64,000 nucleotides of DNA, taken from Sphingobacterium zeae. GTDB lineage: Bacteria; Bacteroidota; Bacteroidia; Sphingobacteriales; Sphingobacteriaceae. Below, one piece after another: positions 57,776 to 64,000 of this stretch. Both the position numbers and the translations under genes were made by a program. The stretch's first letter is position 1. Every line of letters begins with the position of its first letter. Location: NCBI RefSeq assembly GCF_030818895.1, contig NZ_JAUTBA010000001.1:2046001-2110000 (forward strand), given 5' to 3'. The notes beneath the pieces were generated by a model. The model had not been told where the DNA came from, made no database searches, and saw nothing but the letters and a program-made list of their open reading frames with translations.

Positions 57776-59539
57776 TTAATTCCAACCTATATTTTGTATA
57801 AGATTACTGTATTTAAGTACTTCACTGTACGGGATCGGACCGTAGTACATAAAGTTTTCATAAAGCCTATTCTCTACCGGAATCTCGGTATAGCTGTTGT
57901 TGCTTATACTGATTCCTTTTGCAGCAACGTTGATATTCAACTTCCAGCGACGCAGGTCCCAAAACCGAAACCCTTCAAAACAAAGTTCTAGTCTCCGCTC
58001 ATTGCGGATCAGCTGCCGCATTTGATCTTTATTGTTTTTTACTTGCTCCAGATATGGATCGCCATTATTGGTGCCTACACCTGCACGCCTGCGGATAGCT
58101 TTGATGATATCATAGGCCGAGAAGGTAAAAGTACCCATGCCGGTAGGTCCCCAAGCTTCATTAGCTGCTTCTGCATAGGCTAGATACATTTCTGTCATGC
58201 GTATACGAGCGTTGAAATGCATTTGCTGTGTTGAAGATGAAGGGTTGAGGTTTACATCTTGGCGCAGCAGCTTTTTCAGGTAATAGCCCGTCCGAGTAGA
58301 TGTCTCGACCTTATTTAACCCATCGTTTGTTGGACTATTGGCAGTGGTATTGATAGCCGTGTTGCTTACGCCTGCCGTGGCACCATTGACAATAATGTAA
58401 GTCTTCAATCGGGGATCCCGCTTGTCGTACGGATTGGTTTTATTGTAAGCCGAATTGGCATCGTCAATGGGATAGCCATTTTCCATGGGAAAGGCATCGA
58501 CCAGATTTTGTGTTGGATTGAGACGTCCTCTGCCAAACAATGTTGGCGGAAAATGGTCCTGTTCCATGCTGTTGCTATTTCCTTTGTCGGTGCGCCAAAG
58601 TATTTCGGCCGGATTGGATCCGGAGGTTAAGCCATCGACCACATCTTTATTGTACCAAGTGAATCCTTTCGGATCGATACCACTTGGTCCGCCTTTGGCC
58701 TGGATGACCTGCCCCGCATAGGTGGCGGCTTGCTCCCAGGTTGTTTTGCTGCCCTCGCTGTATGCCGGACTTGCCGCCATTAACGCTGCTCGGGCACGAA
58801 TTGCCTGCGCGATGCGCTTGGTCATGCGGAGTTTGAAATAGGCTCCAAATACACGGTTGTAGTCGTCTTTATTGATTGTGCCTGCGTATTTTACCGGAAC
58901 TTGACTGTCTGCACCGATGTCTCCATAATCCATAGGCAACAGGTCTTCCGCTTTTTTGATGTCATCGTAAAGTTGCAGCATGCAGGCTTCGAACGGTGCA
59001 CGACTGTGGTTAAAATCCGAATTGACATCTTCGGGAGTCAGCAGGATAGGCACACCAAGTATCTCACCGGTACTCGACTTTCCGGCATGGGATTGCAACA
59101 GGTGAAACATAAATAGTGCCCGGAGACCATAAGCTTCACCTTTCATGCGATCGTTAAACATCGTACTGACCTTAGGATCCAAGGCCCATTCCACTTTATC
59201 ACTTAGGGATAAAAAATTGTTGAGATACTGTATGGCTGCATAGCTATTGCGCCATTGGTCGAAAGGATTGTTGATGCTTGTCCATTGTCCGGTTGCTGTT
59301 TTAAGGTAAGTATTGCTTTTATCGTTGCTCACAGCATTGTCTGTGGCGACATCATCAAAGCTATAGCTATTAGCCGGAATCCGGTTGTATCCATTTAAAA
59401 GTAGCCCTTGTGCGTAAAGGGGGCGACTGTTGGCTGTTTCAATTTCAAGATTATTTTCAAGAGCCGGCTCAAACATATCTTCACAGGAGGAAAATAGTAA
59501 GCTGCTTAGGATGGCTATGGTTAGTATTCTTTTCATCAT
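57776..59539 (-). CDS. SusD-family lipoprotein of the xylan locus (XusD-like)
   Basis: The 587-residue lipoprotein (lipobox FSSC, Cys19) shows the SusD pattern: MFEPALENNLEIETAN start, RMKGEAYGLRALFMFHLLQSH helix, and IRMTEMYLAYAEAANEAWG with IRNERRLELCFEGFRFWDLRRWK toward the C-terminus. It binds xylan oligosaccharides at the surface with the SusC encoded just upstream. The second SusD gene at 62468 is its tandem counterpart, giving the two-pair SusCD layout known for xylan loci. Confidence 0.93.
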   Translation of the reverse strand: MMKRILTIAILSSLLFSSCEDMFEPALENNLEIETANSRPLYAQGLLLNGYNRIPANSYSFDDVATDNAVSNDKSNTYLKTATGQWTSINNPFDQWRNSYAAIQYLNNFLSLSDKVEWALDPKVSTMFNDRMKGEAYGLRALFMFHLLQSHAGKSSTGEILGVPILLTPEDVNSDFNHSRAPFEACMLQLYDDIKKAEDLLPMDYGDIGADSQVPVKYAGTINKDDYNRVFGAYFKLRMTKRIAQAIRARAALMAASPAYSEGSKTTWEQAATYAGQVIQAKGGPSGIDPKGFTWYNKDVVDGLTSGSNPAEILWRTDKGNSNSMEQDHFPPTLFGRGRLNPTQNLVDAFPMENGYPIDDANSAYNKTNPYDKRDPRLKTYIIVNGATAGVSNTAINTTANSPTNDGLNKVETSTRTGYYLKKLLRQDVNLNPSSSTQQMHFNARIRMTEMYLAYAEAANEAWGPTGMGTFTFSAYDIIKAIRRRAGVGTNNGDPYLEQVKNNKDQMRQLIRNERRLELCFEGFRFWDLRRWKLNINVAAKGISISNNSYTEIPVENRLYENFMYYGPIPYSEVLKYSNLIQNIGWN

Positions 59540-59560
59540 TCTCGTCTTAGATAGTAAAGA

Positions 59561-62440
59561 TTAAAATAGTGCTTTCAGTCCGATGTTAAAAAAACGCATT
59601 TGTGGTAGTTGTCCAATATTCAATTGCATCGTTTTCTTTTCTTTGGCGATGGTTAGTAGGTTGGATCCCGTGGCATAAATCCCCAGTTCGTGTATAAACT
59701 TAGCATTGAATAGACGCTTTGGGAAATCGTAAGACAGCTGCACTTTGGATAGGTTCATGCGATCGGTCTTGTAAAGCCAAAAGTCTGAGCTTCGAAAGTT
59801 GTTGTCACTGTTAAAGGTCGTAAGGCGCGGATAAGTTGCGGTCTCCTTGGTCGACTCTGTCCAGCGGTCACGTACGACCACTGAATATTTATCTTCCGCA
59901 TCTACCCAAAAGTACGAACTGTTTTTCATCGCTTTGGCTCCGAACTGTCCGGTTGCTGCGGCAAATAATGTGAAATTATTCCATTTGACTGTCAGGTTGC
60001 AACCTAATGTCAGTGGGGCACCGGCCCATCCGCCTTTGCCCAAATATACTTCGTCGCGGGTATCGATGGTACCATCACCATTCTGATCTCTATACTTGAT
60101 ATCTCCAGGCTTGACTTCTCCAAATGTTGAAAAGGCAGCTTGGTCAATTTCACTTTGACTGTTATAAAAACCATCATGCTGTAAGCCCCAGATGGCATCC
60201 AGTGGTTTTCCCGCTCTGTTTTGGTAAGCAAATTCATAGAGTTCGTCCCTTTTTACCGCCTTGGTCGTATAGTAGATCCCGTTGAAACCCAGTGATACGA
60301 AGGTTTTGTTGATCTGTTTGTTCAGATTGATGCCAAAGTCGACACCCCGGCGTTCGTCGTCGTTAAAATTGACATAGGGAAGGTCAGAATAAACCGGCCA
60401 GTAAGTCATAAAATACATTGGGTACTGTGTTGCCGCCTGCACCAACCCGCCGCTCATCCGATTAACAAAGTAGGACGTATTAAAGGTGATCAGGTTGTTG
60501 TAGAGCCCACCTTCGAGGTTGATATTAAATTCCTTGCGTTTCGGGAATTTCATGTTGGGGTTGTCACCCCTTCGTCTGTCAAAGGTATGGACGAGGTCAC
60601 CGTCGCGCCAGCTATACCATGCTGCGTCGTTATAGGTATAATAGCCCTGATAGAGGTAATAATCGCTAATATCCAGATCCGTGTTTAATATACCTGCCGA
60701 GGCGGATAATCTTAACTCATTGACGACTTTGCTGTCGACCAAAAAATTTTCTTTAGATAGACGCCAGGCGAGCGCTAAAGTAGGAGATAGGGCTCTTCTA
60801 TTCCCTTGTGGTAATTTGGCGGAATGACTGTAAGCACTGCTAAAGTCAATATAATATTTGCTTGAATAATTGTAGCCCAACTGCAGCCCTAGGTTGGCAT
60901 TGCTGGTTTTGTGGTAGCTGCCGGAGGCAGCGATCTGGAACGCATTGGCCAATAGGATTGCCGATACATGGTGGTCATTGCCGTAGGTACGGTTAAAGTT
61001 TAGGGACCCATTGAGACCTATGGTCTGCCGATAGGTACTGCCACTGATATTTTGAATGCCTGAAATACGGTCGTCACCATATTTTGTGAGGCTACTGATA
61101 AGGTCTTTTCCGTCATAGTTATTCCACGATGCCTGATAAACAGCATAATTGTTGTTATAGGATTGGTTGTAATTTGACTGATAATCCACAGCCAGATTGG
61201 TTTTGAAAACCAGACCTTCCAAGATGTTTTTTAGATCAAAATTTAAACCCGTATTAAATTGAAACTGCCGATTTAGATTGCGGTTTGTGCCGCCGGCATA
61301 AACGTTTGCAAAGGCATTGGTTTGATCCAGCTGACTTCCCCCAAGGAGATATTTGCCATCGATGAGAAAATTGCTGTTGTTGACATACACCATCGAGTTG
61401 ACGTCACCTTCTTCGATCATATCAATAGGAATGAGTGGAGAGAAGCGATGTGGTCGCACGGTTGCTGCTGCACCCCAGTAGTCCGCATTTACCCCTTTGG
61501 AAATATAAAAACTGGCTGCTGCATCGACGTTCAGCGAGATCAGATCATTAACTTTTACATCGATGTTACCGCGCATATTGAATCTATTGGCGCCACCATT
61601 CTTTTTCGCCTGTCCAAAATTGAGGAGGGACCCTTCAGACCAAAATCCAAAGTTGGTATAATATTGTGCACGTTGATTGCCTCCTGAGATTTCAGCGGTA
61701 GCATCGTAGCGATTATAGTGATCTTTGATATAGTCCGATGAATAGTAATCCACGTTGGGATAACGATAAGGATTTTTTCCGGCTGCATGTTGGTAGATTG
61801 TTTCGGCACTATAGAGTGGTGATAATCCATCATTTTGTCGAGCTTCATTATACAATGTCATATATTCTGCGGAGCCAAGATATTGCGGATAACTCATAGC
61901 CGCATTGATACCGCTATTGGTTCTAATTTTTATCTGTTGACCTCCGGATTTTCCGCGTTTTGTCGTGATGCTAATAACGCCTTTGGCTGCTCGGCTGCCA
62001 TAAAGAGCGATAGCGTTGGCGCCTTTCAATACACTGATCTGCTCAATCTCTGTGGGCATCACATTGTTGGCATCGCGCGGAAATCCATCCACTAACAACA
62101 AATACCCTCCCATACCCCAAATATTACCGTTGTATCCCGGAATAAAGGCATCTAGATTTTCCAGACTGTAGGTGGTGTAACTCTTGTCGAGCAATTGTGG
62201 AACATTGATGGATTGTATGTTACCCATGAGGTCCTTTTTCTGAACTTTTCGGAAAGCGACCTGTACAAGTGTCGTACTATCGGTGCCAATACTGTCCGGA
62301 CCAACAAATGTCGAGCGCTCAGGAAAAATATTTTTATGTTGTCTAATGGTTGGATTAGGTGATTCTTTCGCCATTCCTTCAGCGGTAGCTATCCAACTTA
62401 ATCCAAGACATAGTGCTATTCTTAATTTTTTGTACTTCAT
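59561..62440 (-). CDS. SusC-family TonB-dependent receptor of the xylan locus, lacking the N-terminal CarboxypepD_reg domain
   Basis: The 959-residue protein has a signal peptide (MAKES region), then after only about 75 residues enters the plug (INVPQLLDKSYTTYSLENLDA, YLLLVDGFPRDANNVMP, VLKGANAIALYGSRAAKGV). There is no CarboxypepD_reg-like domain and no STN domain, unlike the other four SusC genes here whose N-termini are visible or expected. The barrel ends NIGLKALF. It should import xylo-oligosaccharides and corresponds to XusC by gene order. The TonB-box position cannot be placed confidently; VQVAFRKVQKKD before the plug is a candidate. Confidence 0.9.
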   Translation of the reverse strand: MKYKKLRIALCLGLSWIATAEGMAKESPNPTIRQHKNIFPERSTFVGPDSIGTDSTTLVQVAFRKVQKKDLMGNIQSINVPQLLDKSYTTYSLENLDAFIPGYNGNIWGMGGYLLLVDGFPRDANNVMPTEIEQISVLKGANAIALYGSRAAKGVISITTKRGKSGGQQIKIRTNSGINAAMSYPQYLGSAEYMTLYNEARQNDGLSPLYSAETIYQHAAGKNPYRYPNVDYYSSDYIKDHYNRYDATAEISGGNQRAQYYTNFGFWSEGSLLNFGQAKKNGGANRFNMRGNIDVKVNDLISLNVDAAASFYISKGVNADYWGAAATVRPHRFSPLIPIDMIEEGDVNSMVYVNNSNFLIDGKYLLGGSQLDQTNAFANVYAGGTNRNLNRQFQFNTGLNFDLKNILEGLVFKTNLAVDYQSNYNQSYNNNYAVYQASWNNYDGKDLISSLTKYGDDRISGIQNISGSTYRQTIGLNGSLNFNRTYGNDHHVSAILLANAFQIAASGSYHKTSNANLGLQLGYNYSSKYYIDFSSAYSHSAKLPQGNRRALSPTLALAWRLSKENFLVDSKVVNELRLSASAGILNTDLDISDYYLYQGYYTYNDAAWYSWRDGDLVHTFDRRRGDNPNMKFPKRKEFNINLEGGLYNNLITFNTSYFVNRMSGGLVQAATQYPMYFMTYWPVYSDLPYVNFNDDERRGVDFGINLNKQINKTFVSLGFNGIYYTTKAVKRDELYEFAYQNRAGKPLDAIWGLQHDGFYNSQSEIDQAAFSTFGEVKPGDIKYRDQNGDGTIDTRDEVYLGKGGWAGAPLTLGCNLTVKWNNFTLFAAATGQFGAKAMKNSSYFWVDAEDKYSVVVRDRWTESTKETATYPRLTTFNSDNNFRSSDFWLYKTDRMNLSKVQLSYDFPKRLFNAKFIHELGIYATGSNLLTIAKEKKTMQLNIGQLPQMRFFNIGLKALF

Positions 62441-62467
62441 TTTTTGAATGATTAAATGAAAAACTTG

Positions 62468-64000
62468 TTACCAGCCTGGGTTCTGATAGAACTCGGGATA
62501 CATGTTGACATCTCTGACCTTTAGGGGCAACCAGTAATGCCTGCTTGTAAACTTCCGTTCCAAAAGCACATTTTCTTTAATGTTGACGACGCGGTTTTGG
62601 GATGGATCTACGGTGTTGAAGGTTCCTGACCGATCAAAAACAACGGATTTTTTTAAGGTGTAAGGTGATTCGGTCAACAGCAACCAGCGTCGAAGATCAT
62701 TAAAACGATGTCCTTCGAAAGCGAGCTCCACAGCTCGTTCCCGCCGTAATTCAGGTAACAATGCGTTAGCCGAACCTAGAAATTTGGCATCTACATGACC
62801 CACCCCAGCCCGATCCCGAACGATATTGATCGCATCAACTGCTGTTTTACCGTAATTGTCCGCTTTGCCTGTAGCTGAGTTGGAAGCCATCATGGCGGAT
62901 TCGGCGTACATCAGATAGACATCAGATAAGCGCATATAGGGCACGTAAATATGAAGATTGGATCCATAATTATAGGCTTGATCATATTTGTTGGCTGTTA
63001 TAGGGACAAATTTACGTAACACGTAGCCTGTTTGGCTGCCAGACTGGATATCTCGATAGCTTCCATTACTGTAAAGGTTAGCGTATCGATTTTTTTCGTC
63101 CTGTGTATTTCCTTGGACGACTTTTGTTCCATCGAAAATGATGTCCTTATAAAAGCGTGGGTCGCGATCTTTCCAAGGGTATTCGGCATTGTAACCTGAT
63201 TCTGCGTCAGACTGGGTAATGTCTTTGATCGGTAAACCATTTTTCATACCATAGTAGTCGACATAATTGGCTGTTGGGATAAACTTCAATGGATCTCCGT
63301 CGGAGACGACCAGTGGAATGTATTGTTTACTGGTACCATAATTCGATACCCATGCGTCGATGTAGGGCCCTCTAAATATAGCTTCTGTACTGCCGGGCAT
63401 GGCCCAATTTTGGCCTGTTGTGTAAAAATTCAAGTGAATATTGGCCATAGGAACAAGGGCGTAATTTGTCTGTCCGCTTTCGACAAGTGAAAGTAGTTCG
63501 CCAAAGGCCTGAGCTGCTTTTTTACAATAGTCAGTATGATAGGTTTTATTCCCGGTAGACTGAAAATTCATCAAAGGGCTTCCCGCCCAAAGATAATTTT
63601 TGCCAAGATAAGCAAGGGCCATGATTTTGTTGATGCGCAATTGATTTTTACCCAGGGTACGTTTTCCAGCAGTGGTATTGTCCCAGTCGATCGGCAATAG
63701 ATTGGCCGCTTCTCTAAAATCGGCCGCAGCAAGATCCGCACAGGCATGGTAGCTCAATCTTGGCAACCGCAGCTTTTCGTCACTAAGTACATAATTGATG
63801 TACGGCATCCCGCCAAAATATTCCATCAGTCGGTGGTGAAACCAACCTCGGAAAAATAACAATTGCCCCTTGATCAGGTTCTTTTCTTCGGAGGTGGCTT
63901 CGGTTAATTGGTCGATATTTTCTAGCCCGAGGCTTACTTTTCGCAGACCAAACCAGGCCGCGCTCCATAAATCGCGGAACGCGCGGTTAGCAAATACATC
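62468..64000 (-). CDS. SusD-family lipoprotein of the xylan locus (XusB-like), N-terminus outside window
   Basis: The frame is open to the right edge of the window, so the N-terminus with its lipobox is missing; 510 residues are visible. SusD features include FFRGWFHHRLMEYFGGMPYI, YMRLSDVYLMYAESAMM and ELRRERAVELAFEGHRFNDLRRWLL. It is separated by 27 bases from the SusC gene that follows. By analogy with the xus cluster a further SusC (XusA) should lie beyond 64000. A TTG at 63862 is not a start, because the upstream codons continue the SusD helix. Confidence 0.92.
   Translation of the reverse strand, partial: DVFANRAFRDLWSAAWFGLRKVSLGLENIDQLTEATSEEKNLIKGQLLFFRGWFHHRLMEYFGGMPYINYVLSDEKLRLPRLSYHACADLAAADFREAANLLPIDWDNTTAGKRTLGKNQLRINKIMALAYLGKNYLWAGSPLMNFQSTGNKTYHTDYCKKAAQAFGELLSLVESGQTNYALVPMANIHLNFYTTGQNWAMPGSTEAIFRGPYIDAWVSNYGTSKQYIPLVVSDGDPLKFIPTANYVDYYGMKNGLPIKDITQSDAESGYNAEYPWKDRDPRFYKDIIFDGTKVVQGNTQDEKNRYANLYSNGSYRDIQSGSQTGYVLRKFVPITANKYDQAYNYGSNLHIYVPYMRLSDVYLMYAESAMMASNSATGKADNYGKTAVDAINIVRDRAGVGHVDAKFLGSANALLPELRRERAVELAFEGHRFNDLRRWLLLTESPYTLKKSVVFDRSGTFNTVDPSQNRVVNIKENVLLERKFTSRHYWLPLKVRDVNMYPEFYQNPGW

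Overview
The window looks like a chromosomal segment of a Bacteroidota bacterium of the Sphingobacteriaceae type, most likely Sphingobacterium or a close relative. The reasons are the many SusC/SusD pairs, ECF sigma/FecR pairs feeding STN-domain SusC receptors, lipoproteins with short lipoboxes, weak Shine-Dalgarno sites, and -7 boxes resembling the Bacteroidota TAnnTTTG consensus. I identified the organism from these features only; no search was run. I saw no rRNA, tRNA, CRISPR array, transposase or phage gene. The content is almost entirely glycan or macromolecule uptake and breakdown.

Layout. (1) 1-8944, plus strand: a beta-1,4-galactan utilization locus made of SusC (5' end outside the window), SusD, a SusE-like lipoprotein, a GH53 endo-galactanase lipoprotein and a GH2 beta-galactosidase. 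(2) 9158-19235: an ECF sigma factor on the minus strand, divergent from FecR, STN-SusC, SusD, a 654-residue thioredoxin-fold protein and an alpha/beta hydrolase. (3) 19339-21730: a PA2169-type four-helix protein and, divergently, a large FAD/NAD(P)-binding protein. (4) 21869-27465: signalling genes, namely a CHASE3-HAMP-GAF hybrid histidine kinase with three receiver domains, a single-domain receiver, a CheR methyltransferase and a NarL-type regulator. (5) 27609-41480: a large secreted protein of unknown function (DUF5695-like) divergent from a frameshifted multidomain GH43 gene, then a small ORF, a SusC/SusD pair and a GH29 alpha-fucosidase. (6) 41903-52209: ECF sigma, a frameshifted FecR, STN-SusC, SusD, a DUF4843 lipoprotein, a PKD-like lipoprotein and a TlpA-like redoxin. 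(7) 52341-64000, minus strand: a xylan locus with SusD (cut by the window edge), SusC, SusD, a DUF1735 lipoprotein, GH10 xylanase with an inserted carbohydrate-binding region, GH5 with a ricin-type lectin domain, and an SGNH/sialate-esterase-like esterase. This order matches the xusABCDE-xyn10A core known from gut Bacteroides.

How the genes work together. In loci 1 and 7 surface lipoprotein enzymes cut the polymer, SusD and accessory lipoproteins bind it, SusC imports oligosaccharides, and periplasmic enzymes finish the job. Loci 2 and 6 are built differently: cell-surface signalling (STN-SusC to FecR to ECF sigma) drives a SusCD pair coupled to a secreted thioredoxin-fold protein and no obvious glycosidase. 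They may handle a non-carbohydrate or disulfide-containing substrate. Four converging gene pairs are separated by strong stem-loops.

The points most worth a second look are the two single-base frameshifts (GH43 and FecR), the paired redoxin-coupled SusCD loci, the apparently permuted binding module inside GH10, a SusC lacking its usual N-terminal domain, and two tandem 12-bp palindromes after the GH43 gene.
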